From a gamma proteobacterium L18 (GTDB taxonomy: Bacteria; Pseudomonadota; Gammaproteobacteria; Pseudomonadales; Pseudomonadaceae), in assembly GCA_000497835.1 (NCBI GenBank), contig KI547164.1, positions 549,593 through 612,158 on the forward strand: DNA of 62,566 nt. The letters are read 5' to 3'. The stretch's first letter is position 1. The number at the start of each line of letters is the position of its first letter. The notes below the pieces were generated by a model. That model was not told the DNA's origin, did no database searches, and saw only the letters and a list, made by a program, of their open reading frames with translations. This document shows positions 44,194-52,897 of the stretch, in pieces. The position numbers and the translations under genes were made by a program.

Positions 44194-44691
44194 TTACCAC
44201 CAGTACTTGCCAAAATTCTCCGGGTTGGCCCAGAAACGCGAATTGAGCCAGTCAGGCACCTGCTTATATTCACGCAGATCATAGGTGAACAGGGTCAGCA
44301 CCTGCTCATCGCGCTGGAAGCGCTCGCTGGCCTGCAGGGCCAAGGCATAGAAATCGGTTTCCGCCCAGCCGCAGGCGGCCAGGTCCGCCAGCACGGCGAT
44401 GCGGCTGGCATTGAGGTTGCGGATGCCGGCCAACAGTTCCAGCGCCGGGCGCTTGGGCAGGTGTTCCAGGCAGTCGACCACCACGGCCAGGTCAAAGCGC
44501 TGGCTGGCCAGCTCAGCGGGCAAAGCGCCAGGCGCAGCCTGGGCGACGACGCTGTCCGGGTGGGCTTCACGGAAGGCGGCCAGCGCCGGGAAATCACTGG
44601 CGCCTACCACCAGCAGGCGCTGGGGGGCATAGCGATCCAGCAGGGCGGCCAGCGCCTGTTGCGGCGTGCGCGTAGAAAAGCTTGCAGTCAT
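44194..44691 (-). CDS. DUF6231-type, methyltransferase-like hypothetical protein
   Basis: A 165-residue protein with a Rossmann-like layout: [17 protein letters not shown] (motif I-like), [15 protein letters not shown] (motif IV-like), then [12 protein letters not shown]. It resembles small methyltransferases but lacks an obvious SAM loop GxGxG. C-terminus [10 protein letters not shown]. It is upstream of ychJ and almost touching it, so the pair may act together. No substrate can be proposed. Confidence 0.72.
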   Translation of the reverse strand: MTASFSTRTPQQALAALLDRYAPQRLLVVGASDFPALAAFREAHPDSVVAQAAPGALPAELASQRFDLAVVVDCLEHLPKRPALELLAGIRNLNASRIAVLADLAACGWAETDFYALALQASERFQRDEQVLTLFTYDLREYKQVPDWLNSRFWANPENFGKYWW

Positions 44692-44843
44692 TGAGCATCC
44701 TCGATCAGAACTTCCAAGACTAGCCTTGTTCCGGGCCGAAACCTAGCCTGTATGGCTTATTGCTGGCGCATCTGCAAACTGCCGTCTTTACTCCCAATGC
44801 AGTCGGTTGTCCGCCGATTCCCCCCCATTTGGAGAGAAACCTG

Positions 44844-45545
44844 ATGAGCATAGTGAGTAAGGCGCTACCTTTGGTACTGCTAGCCAGTGTGTTGACTGGT
44901 TGCGCAGGGTTGCAGAAAACCGACTGGCCCAAGTGCGCTGCCGTCGGGGGCGTGACGGGTGCGGCCTTGGGTTCGATCAAGAATTCGACCTGGGCCGGTT
45001 GGGGCGTGCTGGTAGGTGGCGGCGTCGCGGCGGCCTATTGCTGGGTGCATGGCGATGGCGACGAAGATGGTGATGGCGTGATGGACAGCGTCGACAAGTG
45101 CCCGCATACCCCGCATGGCACCCCTGTCGATGCCACCGGTTGCCCATTCCCGCCACCGGCGCCTGCGCCTGTTGCCGAGCCGGCACCGCTGCCCAAGCAG
45201 GAAGTCATCGTCATCCGTGACGTGCACTTCGAGTTCGACTCGGCGCGCCTGACCGGTCCGGACAAGGCGCAACTGGACAAGGTTGCCACCAAACTCAAGA
45301 CCGAAGCACCGTCCACCCAGCTGACCGTAACCGGTCACACCGACAGCGTCGGCAAGCCTGGTTACAACAAAAAGCTATCCGACCGTCGTGCTCACTCGGT
45401 AGTGGATTACCTGGTAGGTGCCGGCATTCCACGCTCAAGCTTCGTGTCCGTCACGGGCGCGGGCGAGACCCAACCTGTGGCAGACAACAAAACGGCTGAT
45501 GGCCGTGCCCAGAACCGTCGGGTGGAAATCCGCATCGACCGCTGA
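44844..45545 (+). CDS. OmpA-family lipoprotein with Asp-rich calcium-like repeat (copy 1)
   Basis: A 233-residue outer-membrane lipoprotein. Lipobox LTGC (Cys about 20), a glycine-rich hydrophobic stretch (about 32-68), an Asp-rich motif GDGDEDGDGVMDSVDKCPHTP resembling thrombospondin type 3 calcium repeats, a Pro linker, and a C-terminal OmpA-like peptidoglycan-binding domain with TGHTDSVGKPGYNKKLSDRR and NRRVEIRI. It tethers the outer membrane to the cell wall. Copy 2 follows 88 bp later on the same strand. Confidence 0.9.
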   Translation: MSIVSKALPLVLLASVLTGCAGLQKTDWPKCAAVGGVTGAALGSIKNSTWAGWGVLVGGGVAAAYCWVHGDGDEDGDGVMDSVDKCPHTPHGTPVDATGCPFPPPAPAPVAEPAPLPKQEVIVIRDVHFEFDSARLTGPDKAQLDKVATKLKTEAPSTQLTVTGHTDSVGKPGYNKKLSDRRAHSVVDYLVGAGIPRSSFVSVTGAGETQPVADNKTADGRAQNRRVEIRIDR

Positions 45546-45633
45546 AAACCTCGCCATGCGCGGCTTGTGAATTTCACAGGCCGGTCTTTACTCCTGTGTT
45601 ACCGGCACCGGCCGGTGACACAGGAGCATTTCT

Positions 45634-46359
45634 ATGAGATCAATCTGGCGGGCAGCGTTACCCGTTCTTCTGGTCAGCAGTGTTCTCACCGGTTGCGCCA
45701 CTACCAGCGATGGCAGTGCCCCGCTCAATCAAAAGAACTGGCCTATCTGCAGCCTTATCGGTGGTGTGGTGGGTGGCGGCCTCGGCGCCATCAAAAGCTC
45801 ATCCTGGGCCGGTGGCCTGGGCGTTCTGGGCGCAGTCACCGGTGGCTTGATCTGTTACGCGCAGGATGGCGACGAGGATGGCGACGGGGTGTTCGACCGC
45901 CGCGACCATTGCCCTGACACGCCGCCCAATACCCCGGTCGACCACATGGGTTGCCCATTGCCGCAATACCCGGCAACGGTCAAGGCGCCCGAGCCGACCC
46001 CGCCGCCTGAAGAGGTGATTACCCTCAGCGATGCCGGCAATGTGCTGTTTGCCTTTGATTCCTCGGCGTTGACCCAGGAAGCCCGCAGCCAGCTGCTGGC
46101 CCTGATGAGCAAGCTCAAGGCGGCCGATGTGGTGAGCGTCAAGGTAGTGGGTCATACCGACAGCAAGGGCACCGACGCCTATAACCAGAAATTGTCCGAG
46201 CGGCGCGCCGACAGCGTGGCCAAGTTCCTGATCAGTCAGGGGCTGCCCGCCAACAAGGTGACCAGCGAAGGCGATGGCGAGCGCAAGCCGGTGGCTGACA
46301 ACGACACGGACGAAGGCCGGGCAAAAAACCGCCGCGTCGAACTGCACATCAATAGGTAG
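45634..46359 (+). CDS. OmpA-family lipoprotein with Asp-rich calcium-like repeat (copy 2)
   Basis: A 241-residue paralogue of the preceding gene: lipobox LTGC, LIGGVVGGGLGAIKSSSWAG, Asp-rich DGDEDGDGVFDRRDHCPDTP, Pro linker, and OmpA domain with VVGHTDSKGTDAYNQKLSER and NRRVELHI. The two share the same order throughout but have diverged clearly, so the duplication is not recent. They probably have related but separate envelope roles. Followed by a REP. Confidence 0.9.
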   Translation: MRSIWRAALPVLLVSSVLTGCATTSDGSAPLNQKNWPICSLIGGVVGGGLGAIKSSSWAGGLGVLGAVTGGLICYAQDGDEDGDGVFDRRDHCPDTPPNTPVDHMGCPLPQYPATVKAPEPTPPPEEVITLSDAGNVLFAFDSSALTQEARSQLLALMSKLKAADVVSVKVVGHTDSKGTDAYNQKLSERRADSVAKFLISQGLPANKVTSEGDGERKPVADNDTDEGRAKNRRVELHINR

Positions 46360-46366
46360 TACTTTT

Positions 46367-46455
46367 TGTGGGAGCGGGCTCTGCCCGCGAAGGTGGCGCC
46401 GCGCACTCCCTGGCAGGTTGCGGTGGCTGCTTCGCGGGCAGAGCCCGCTCCCACA
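46367..46455. repeat. REP pair, GTGGGAGCGGGCTCTGCCCGCG family
   Basis: TGTGGGAGCGGGCTCTGCCC from 46367 and inverse to 46455. It starts 8 bp after the stop of the second OmpA gene. Confidence 0.9.
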
Positions 46456-46558
46456 GGGTATCTATTACGTGTTGATGTCATTTTTTGTTCATGCAGATAT
46501 GGCACAAACACCACCCCGGCGTTACTGTGCGGGGAAAGAATAATCACTGGGGGCGGGC

Positions 46559-46837
46559 ATGGCGTGGTTGTGGACCCTGGGCAAGGCCTTGACGGTGTTG
46601 TTCTGGTGGGTGGTACTGGTCAATCTGTTCATGCCCATGACGCATCCGTTTAGATCGCTGATCAACCTGACCGGCGCGACGTTGATGCTGTTGCATCTGC
46701 TTGAAGTCCTGCTGTTCCACGCCAGCTTGCGTGGCCGCACCCATCCCTGGTTTGACCGCCTGCAGATCCTGCTGGTGGGTATATTTCATGTGCGTTCAAT
46801 TCCGACCCGGTCGGTGCAGGAGAGCAACAATGCGTAG
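46559..46837 (+). CDS. DUF1145 small membrane protein
   Basis: A 92-residue inner-membrane protein with two to three hydrophobic segments (LGKALTVLFWWVVLVNLF, LTGATLMLLHLLEVLLFHA) and the family-like turn FMPMTHPF. It resembles YhhL/DUF1145. Its 3' end overlaps the start of the collagen-like gene by 8 bp, so the two are translationally coupled. No function is known. Confidence 0.8.
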   Translation: MAWLWTLGKALTVLFWWVVLVNLFMPMTHPFRSLINLTGATLMLLHLLEVLLFHASLRGRTHPWFDRLQILLVGIFHVRSIPTRSVQESNNA

Positions 46838-47588
46838 GCTGTGTCTGGTAGCGGCGTTGTTCACGCCTTTGGCAATGGCCCAAAGCTTGAGTGTCGAACC
46901 CCATTCGTTGATGCGCCTGCCCGGCAAGGACGGCGTGCTGACCCTCGACCGCCTGGTGGTGGAGGACTACGCCACCTTGCTGGTGCCGGACAATCTGGTG
47001 GAACTGAAAGTGGGTGAGCTGCGCCTGGGGCATGAGGCGCGCATCGCCATCGTGCCGGGCAGTGAGCAATTGCGTATCGAGGCGCGTCACGCCGAACTGG
47101 GCGAGGGCAGCCAGATCCTGGCCCGCGGGGCGCCCGGTACCTACGAGAAAGAGGCATTGCCCGGTCGCGACCTGACCTTGCAACTGCAGTCCCTGAGCGG
47201 CCCGCTATTGTCGGTTGATGCCCGCGGCGGTGCGGGTGCGCCGGGCTATTTCGGCCTGGACGGTGCCAATGGCGATGCCCCGGGTTGCCTGTGGGGGGAG
47301 GCCGGCCGTGGCCACGATGGCCTCAATGGCGGCAACGGGCATGACGGCGCTGCCGGCGCCCAGGTGCACCTGCAAGTGCCACGCGACTACCCGGCCAACG
47401 CGATCAAGGTCGAACTGGACGGCGGTGCAGGCGGCTTGGCGGGCAAGGCCGGCAAGGCGGGCGCCGGTGGCAAGTCCAAGGGCTGTTTCGTCTACAGCAC
47501 CGCGGGTGCCAAGGCCGGCCGTCCTGGCCAGCCGGGTGAGCCGGGCGTGGCCGGTCGCCCGGGTGCGCTGACCCTCCAGCGCCTGTAA
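46830..47588 (+). CDS. secreted protein with collagen-like Gly-rich C-terminus
   Basis: A 252-residue exported protein: signal peptide about residues 1-18 (MRRLCLVAALFTPLAMAQS), a beta-rich middle (to about 130), then a Gly-rich region from about residue 133 with collagen-like G-X-Y runs (RPGQPGEPGVAGRPGA) and repeats such as GLNGGNGHDGAAGA. Two Cys are spaced across this region. Coupled to the DUF1145 gene by overlap. Not a known enzyme; it looks like a periplasmic or surface structural/adhesive protein. Family recognition is weak. Confidence 0.75.
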   Translation: MRRLCLVAALFTPLAMAQSLSVEPHSLMRLPGKDGVLTLDRLVVEDYATLLVPDNLVELKVGELRLGHEARIAIVPGSEQLRIEARHAELGEGSQILARGAPGTYEKEALPGRDLTLQLQSLSGPLLSVDARGGAGAPGYFGLDGANGDAPGCLWGEAGRGHDGLNGGNGHDGAAGAQVHLQVPRDYPANAIKVELDGGAGGLAGKAGKAGAGGKSKGCFVYSTAGAKAGRPGQPGEPGVAGRPGALTLQRL

Positions 47589-47594
47589 CCGCGC

Positions 47595-48059
47595 CTACAG
47601 CGGTGGTCGCGCTGCGGCCACCGCCACCAGCAGAAAACCGATAATCAGGTTAATGCCCACCAGCCGGCGTATCTGCGCCAGTTGGGTGCCGGCGCTTGCC
47701 CAGTCCTCTACCTGCACGGCGGTGTTGAAGGTGGGCAGTTGCAGCGCCGTGATGCGCAGAAACAGCGCCACCATCACCACGTACAGCCCCATCATCACCT
47801 GCACATAGCGCGGCGCGGTCTCGAAACCGCTGAAGCTGATCTGGATCATGCCGATGCCACTGATCGGAAGAATCAGCACAGACACCCAGACCCAGATGAA
47901 AAAGCGTCGGAAAACTTCCCGCCACAGCTTCAGCCGCGCGGGTGCGTCCAAGGCTGTAACCGCCGCCGGGCGCAGCACCAGCCAGGCGAAGAACATGCCG
48001 CCCACCCAGATGAAGGCTGCCCAGACATGCAAGGTGTAGAGGGGGGCAAAGGCTGCCAT
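47595..48059 (-). CDS. CopD-family integral membrane protein
   Basis: A 154-residue protein with four TM helices; the N-terminal LYTLHVWAAFIWVGGMFFAW and the later RRFFIWVWVSVLILPISGIG fit the CopD/DUF2269-like family, in which conserved His residues sit at the membrane. Members are linked to copper uptake or to other redox tasks; no copper genes lie near. Convergent with the collagen-like gene (6 bp apart) and divergent from dinG. Confidence 0.8.
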   Translation of the reverse strand: MAAFAPLYTLHVWAAFIWVGGMFFAWLVLRPAAVTALDAPARLKLWREVFRRFFIWVWVSVLILPISGIGMIQISFSGFETAPRYVQVMMGLYVVMVALFLRITALQLPTFNTAVQVEDWASAGTQLAQIRRLVGINLIIGFLLVAVAAARPPL

Positions 48060-48155
48060 GTGGATCTCCGTTCAGCGCGCGAGGGTTTAGCGGGGTATGA
48101 TAGCGGCCCTTAATGAAACACTGAAAATTTATCCAGGCGTTCACGCCCCAGAATC

Positions 48156-50300
48156 ATGATCAGCAATCAACTCAAAACCCAGATACAGGGCGCCTATACG
48201 CGTTTCCTCGAAGCCAAGAGCCTCAAGCCTCGCTATGGCCAGCGCTTGATGATCGCCGAAGTCGCCAAGGTACTGGGCGACATCGAGTGTGACGACGAAG
48301 GGCGTCGCTCGGGCGACTGCGCCGTGGTGGCCGTCGAAGCCGGCACCGGTACCGGCAAGACCGTGGCCTACAGCCTGGCGGCGATCGCGGCTGCCAAGGA
48401 AGCGGGCAAGCGCCTGGTCATCGCCACGGCCACCGTCGCGCTGCAGGAGCAGATCGTCTACAAGGACCTGCCGGACCTTATGAAGAACAGCGGCCTGAAC
48501 TTCACGTTCTCGCTGGCCAAGGGCCGCGGCCGCTACCTGTGCCTGTCAAAGCTGGACGTGCTGTTGCAGGAAGGCCACGCGCAGACCGCTACCGCCCAGC
48601 TGTTCGAGGAGGAGGGCTTCCGCATCGAGGTGGACGAGGCCAGCCAGAAGCTGTTCACCAGCATGATCGAGAAGCTGGCCGGCAACAAATGGGACGGCGA
48701 CCGTGACAGCTGGGCCACTGCCCTGGAAGACAAGGACTGGGCCCGCGTCACCACCGACCACAGCCAGTGCACCAGCCGTCATTGCCCCAACTTCCAGCAG
48801 TGCGCCTTCTACAAGGCCCGCGAAGGCATGGGCAAGGTCGACGTGATCGTCACCAACCATGACATGGTACTGGCCGACCTGGCCCTGGGCGGCGGCGCCG
48901 TGTTGCCCGACCCGCGCGACACCATGTACGTGTTCGACGAAGGCCATCACCTGCCGGACAAGGCCATCGGCCATTTCGCCCATTACACGCGTCTGCGCTC
49001 CACCGCCGACTGGCTGGAAACCACGGCCAAGAACCTCACCAAGCTGCTGGCCCAGAACCCGTTGCCCGGCGACCTGGGCAAGTGGATCGAGCAGGTGCCG
49101 GAGCTGGCGCGCGAGATCAAGACCCACCAGCAGTTCATGTTCAGCGCGTGCGAGCAACTGGCCGACTTCCGCGCCGGCGAGGACATGGAAGGGCGCGAGC
49201 GTCCACGCCACCGCTTTGTCGGTGGCGTGGTGCCCGAGCACATGCGCGAAATGGGTATCGAGCTGAAGAAGGGCTTCGCCCGCCTCAACGACCTGTTCAC
49301 CCGCCTGGCCGACCTGCTCAAGGAAGGCATGGACGCCGAGAAGAGCATCGGCATCGCCAGCCACCAGGCCGAGGAATGGTACCCGCTGTTCGGCGGCCTG
49401 CAGTCCCGTGCCCAGGGCAACTGGGAGCTGTGGACCGCATTCACCGCCGAAGACCCGGAGGACAGCCCGCCCATGGCGCGCTGGCTGACCCTGGCCGAGG
49501 CCGGTGCCATGTTCGACATCGAGGTCAACGCCAGCCCCATCCTGGCCGCCGAGATGCTGCGGCGCAACCTGTGGAACGTCGCCCACGGCGCCGTGGTGAC
49601 CTCGGCCACCCTGACCGCACTGGGCAAGTTCGACCGCTTCCGCATGCGCTCGGGCCTGCCCAAGACGGCGGTTACCGCCGTGGTGCCCAGCCCGTTCCAC
49701 CACGCCGATGCCGGTTTGCTGCGCGTGCCCGACCTGCGCGCCGACCCGCGCGACGCCACGGCGCACACGGCCGCCATCATCCGCGACCTGCCCGGCCTGG
49801 TGGAAGGCTCGCGGGGCACCCTGGTGCTGTTCTCGTCGCGCAAGCAGATGCAGGACGTGTTCGACGGGCTGGACCGTGACTGGCGCAAGCAGGTGTTCAT
49901 CCAGGGCAACCTGTCCAAGCAGGAAACCCTGAACAAGCACAAGGCCCGGGTCGACGGTGGCGATTCCAGCGTGCTGTTCGGCCTGGCCAGCTTCGCCGAA
50001 GGTGTCGACTTGCCCGGTGCCTACTGCGAGCACGTGGTGATCGCCAAGATCCCCTTCGCCGTGCCGGACGACCCGGTCGAGGCGGCGTTGGCCGAATGGA
50101 TCGAAGCGCGCGGCGGCAACCCGTTCATGGAAATTGCCGTGCCCGATGCTTCCCTGAAGCTGATCCAGGCCTGCGGCAGACTGCTGCGCACCGAACAGGA
50201 CCGCGGCATCATCACCCTGCTGGACCGCCGCCTGGTTACCCAGCGCTACGGCAAGGCGATCCTCAACGCCCTGCCGCCGTTCCGTCGCGAAATATCCTGA
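48156..50300 (+). CDS. dinG: ATP-dependent DNA helicase DinG
   Basis: A 714-residue XPD-like 5'-3' helicase that resolves R-loops and DNA structures. Motifs: Walker A VEAGTGTGKTVAYS (about residue 62), an Fe-S cluster region with CTSRHCPNFQQCAFYK and an earlier Cys in YLCLSK, motif II VFDEGHH (DEGH), and C-terminal RLLRTEQDRGIITLLDRR (motif VI). Length fits DinG. The promoter region is short, shared with the divergent CopD-like gene; no LexA box was verified. Confidence 0.95.
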   Translation: MISNQLKTQIQGAYTRFLEAKSLKPRYGQRLMIAEVAKVLGDIECDDEGRRSGDCAVVAVEAGTGTGKTVAYSLAAIAAAKEAGKRLVIATATVALQEQIVYKDLPDLMKNSGLNFTFSLAKGRGRYLCLSKLDVLLQEGHAQTATAQLFEEEGFRIEVDEASQKLFTSMIEKLAGNKWDGDRDSWATALEDKDWARVTTDHSQCTSRHCPNFQQCAFYKAREGMGKVDVIVTNHDMVLADLALGGGAVLPDPRDTMYVFDEGHHLPDKAIGHFAHYTRLRSTADWLETTAKNLTKLLAQNPLPGDLGKWIEQVPELAREIKTHQQFMFSACEQLADFRAGEDMEGRERPRHRFVGGVVPEHMREMGIELKKGFARLNDLFTRLADLLKEGMDAEKSIGIASHQAEEWYPLFGGLQSRAQGNWELWTAFTAEDPEDSPPMARWLTLAEAGAMFDIEVNASPILAAEMLRRNLWNVAHGAVVTSATLTALGKFDRFRMRSGLPKTAVTAVVPSPFHHADAGLLRVPDLRADPRDATAHTAAIIRDLPGLVEGSRGTLVLFSSRKQMQDVFDGLDRDWRKQVFIQGNLSKQETLNKHKARVDGGDSSVLFGLASFAEGVDLPGAYCEHVVIAKIPFAVPDDPVEAALAEWIEARGGNPFMEIAVPDASLKLIQACGRLLRTEQDRGIITLLDRRLVTQRYGKAILNALPPFRREIS

Positions 50301-50383
50301 GGCAGCAGGGCAACATTGCCCTGCTTAACTGTCTATACACCTGATCGAGGCCGACACCGGCCATCAAGGAGAGCTGGAACCCC

Positions 50384-52672
50384 ATGATTCGCCGTTCGTT
50401 ACCCGCTGTATTCGCATTGCTGGTTGCCACCCCGCTGCTGGCGGCGCCTGGCGCGCAGCAGACGCTGTTCAACTTCGTTCGTCCCGCCGATGTGGTGCAG
50501 GTGACGACCGCCGATGCCAGCCTGCCGCAGTACAACGCCGAACAGACGGCCGAAGGGGAGGTGTTGCGCCGGGTGACGTTCAACCCGGTCGCCGCCCCCA
50601 GCCTGACCCTCAAGCCGCAGACCGGCGTGTGGGACTGGTCCGCCGATAGCGCCATGACCTTGCGGGCGCAAAGCGCCATGGACTGGGCCGTGACCCTGTA
50701 CGTGAAAATCCAGAGCAACGACGGCAAGACCCTCACCAGCCGCATCGACCTGCCCGCAGGCCCGGCGCAGACCCTGGTGATCCCGCTGGTGGCCAATTCG
50801 CCGCTCAGCCAGGGCATGCGCGCCGGCCCGCCGATGCCATGGATGCACGACGGCCAGCGCACGCTGCTGACCAGCAGTGAAGGCGAGTTGACCGCCAGCC
50901 AGGTGGTGTCCGTGACCTTGTCCATGGACAAACCCGCCGCTGCGCAAAACATCCTGCTGGAGCGTTTTGGCGTGGTGGAAGGCGACGTCATGCAGAAAGC
51001 CGCCTACGCCGATCTGGTCGACGAATACGGCCAGTTCAACCGTGGCCGCTGGCCGGAGAAGGTCAGCAGCGACGATCAGCTCAAGGCAGCCGCCGCCCGC
51101 GAGCAGGCGCAGCTCAAGGGCTGGCTGGCCGAACGCGAGAAGGCGCCACTGGACAAGTTTGGTGGCCTGGCCCAGGGCCCGGCGTTCAACGCCAGCGGGT
51201 TCTTCCGCACCGAAAAACGCGATGGCCGCTGGTACCTGGTCACCCCGCAAGGGCACCCGTTCTACTCCCTGGGCGTCAATGCCGTGGCTGCCGACAACGA
51301 CCGTACCTACGTGCAGGGACGCGAGTGGATGTTCACCAGCCTGCCCAAGGCCGATGAGGCGGGCGCGCAATACTATGGCCAGAGCAACAATCAAGACGGC
51401 AACGGTTCGTCCGTGGGCCGTGGCTTCGGCAGCGGCCGCTGGTTCGATTTCTACGGCGCCAACCTGCAGCGCACCTACGCCGCCCCCTGCACCCCGACTG
51501 CCCAGGCGCCTTGCGCGGCGCAGCCGTTCGATGCCATTCGCTGGCAGAAGCACACCCTGGACCGCCTGCAGGCCTGGGGTTTCAATACCCTGGGTAACTG
51601 GAGCGCGTCGACCCTGGAAGGCAACCAGCGCGTACCGTATGTGTTGCCGCTGTCGATCGTGGGTGACTACGCCAGCATCAGCACCGGCATGGATTGGTGG
51701 GGCCGCATGCCCGACCCGTTCGACCCGCGCTTTGCCATGGCCACCGAGCGTGCCGTGGCCATCGCCGCCCGTGATCACCGTGACGACCCCTACCTGATTG
51801 GCTACTTCGCCGACAACGAACTGGCCTGGGCCGGCCCCGGCACTGACCCAAAATCCCGTTACGCGCTGGCCTACGGCACCTTGCGCCAGACCACCGACGT
51901 ACCGGCCAAGCGCGCGCTCCTCAAGCAACTGCGCGACAAATACCGCAACCAGGAAGGGTTGTCCAAGGCCTGGGGCATCAACCTGCCGGCCTGGGAACTG
52001 ATGGAAGACCCGGGCTTCGAAGCGCCGCTGCCCAACGCCGAGCACCCGGAAATCGAGGCTGACCTCAAGCAGTTCCAGCGGGCGTTCGCCGACACTTACT
52101 TCAAGACCATCGCCGATGCGCTCAAGTGGCATGCGCCCAACCACCTGCTGTTGGGTGGCCGCTACGCCGTTTCCAGCCCCGAAGCGGTGGACTCGTGCGC
52201 CCAGTACTGCGACGTGCTGAGCTTCAATTTCTACACGCCCAAGCCCCAGGACGGTTATGACTTCGCCCGTCTGCGCCAGTTGGACAAGCCGGTGCTGGTG
52301 TCCGAGTTCACCTTCGGCTCCCGTGACCGCGGCCCGTTCTGGCCGGGGCCGATGGAAGTGGCCAAGGAAGAGGATCGTGGCGCAGCCTATGCCACCTTCC
52401 TCAAGGCTGCGCTGCAAGAGCCAACCATCGTCGGTGTGCACTGGTTCCAGTACCTGGACCAGCCGGTGACCGGCCGACTGCTGGATGGCGAGAATGGTCA
52501 TTTCGGCCTGGTGGGTATCACCGACGTGCCGTACCAGGGCTTCGTTGCGGCGGTACGCAAGAGCAACCAGGACAGCCTCGACCAGTTGGCCAAAGGCCTC
52601 ACCGTAGCGGCCCCTGTCGAAAAAGGCGACAAGGCCGGCGGCCACGCCAAGGGCGGCGCCGCGCACAAATAG
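50384..52672 (+). CDS. secreted beta-agarase-like glycoside hydrolase
   Basis: A 762-residue exported protein with a signal peptide (about 1-20, ending PLLAA). An N-terminal beta-sandwich (25-200) precedes a TIM-barrel (about 260-740) of clan GH-A type. Candidate catalytic residues are Glu in YFADNELAW (acid/base) and Glu in PVLVSEFTFGSRD (nucleophile); DWWGRMPDPFDPRF and FSNYYTP-like text are typical of agarase-annotated proteins. The true substrate in Pseudomonas is unlikely to be agar; an exopolysaccharide is possible. The C-terminus is Lys/Gly/Ala-rich. Downstream of dinG by 83 bp, own ribosome site. Confidence 0.8.
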   Translation: MIRRSLPAVFALLVATPLLAAPGAQQTLFNFVRPADVVQVTTADASLPQYNAEQTAEGEVLRRVTFNPVAAPSLTLKPQTGVWDWSADSAMTLRAQSAMDWAVTLYVKIQSNDGKTLTSRIDLPAGPAQTLVIPLVANSPLSQGMRAGPPMPWMHDGQRTLLTSSEGELTASQVVSVTLSMDKPAAAQNILLERFGVVEGDVMQKAAYADLVDEYGQFNRGRWPEKVSSDDQLKAAAAREQAQLKGWLAEREKAPLDKFGGLAQGPAFNASGFFRTEKRDGRWYLVTPQGHPFYSLGVNAVAADNDRTYVQGREWMFTSLPKADEAGAQYYGQSNNQDGNGSSVGRGFGSGRWFDFYGANLQRTYAAPCTPTAQAPCAAQPFDAIRWQKHTLDRLQAWGFNTLGNWSASTLEGNQRVPYVLPLSIVGDYASISTGMDWWGRMPDPFDPRFAMATERAVAIAARDHRDDPYLIGYFADNELAWAGPGTDPKSRYALAYGTLRQTTDVPAKRALLKQLRDKYRNQEGLSKAWGINLPAWELMEDPGFEAPLPNAEHPEIEADLKQFQRAFADTYFKTIADALKWHAPNHLLLGGRYAVSSPEAVDSCAQYCDVLSFNFYTPKPQDGYDFARLRQLDKPVLVSEFTFGSRDRGPFWPGPMEVAKEEDRGAAYATFLKAALQEPTIVGVHWFQYLDQPVTGRLLDGENGHFGLVGITDVPYQGFVAAVRKSNQDSLDQLAKGLTVAAPVEKGDKAGGHAKGGAAHK

Positions 52673-52675
52673 CCG

Positions 52676-52780
52676 TGTGGGAGCAGGCTCTGCGTGGGAG
52701 CGGGCTCTGCCCGCGAAAGGCGCGCCGCCCAGCGCCAGGTGTTTCGCGGTGTGCCCTTCGCGGGTAGAACCCGCTCCCAC
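52676..52780. repeat. REP pair with extra partial copy, GTGGGAGCGGG family
   Basis: A partial repeat (TGTGGGAGCAGGCTCTGC) precedes the full arm at 52694 and the inverse arm ending 52780. It sits directly after the hydrolase stop codon. Confidence 0.88.
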
Positions 52781-52897
52781 GGCTCACACCCTGTATGCAG
52801 AAAGATACCTACCGCCGGGCATGCATGTGTTCACAAATGGCCCAAGGGCTGGAACAATGCCCCCCACTTTGTTCAATGCTGTGCAGGGAGTGAGTGG

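Noticed and set aside
48546..52780. Long minus-strand frames opposite dinG and the glycoside hydrolase
   Set aside because: Antisense shadows of strongly supported genes, one of which starts inside a REP.
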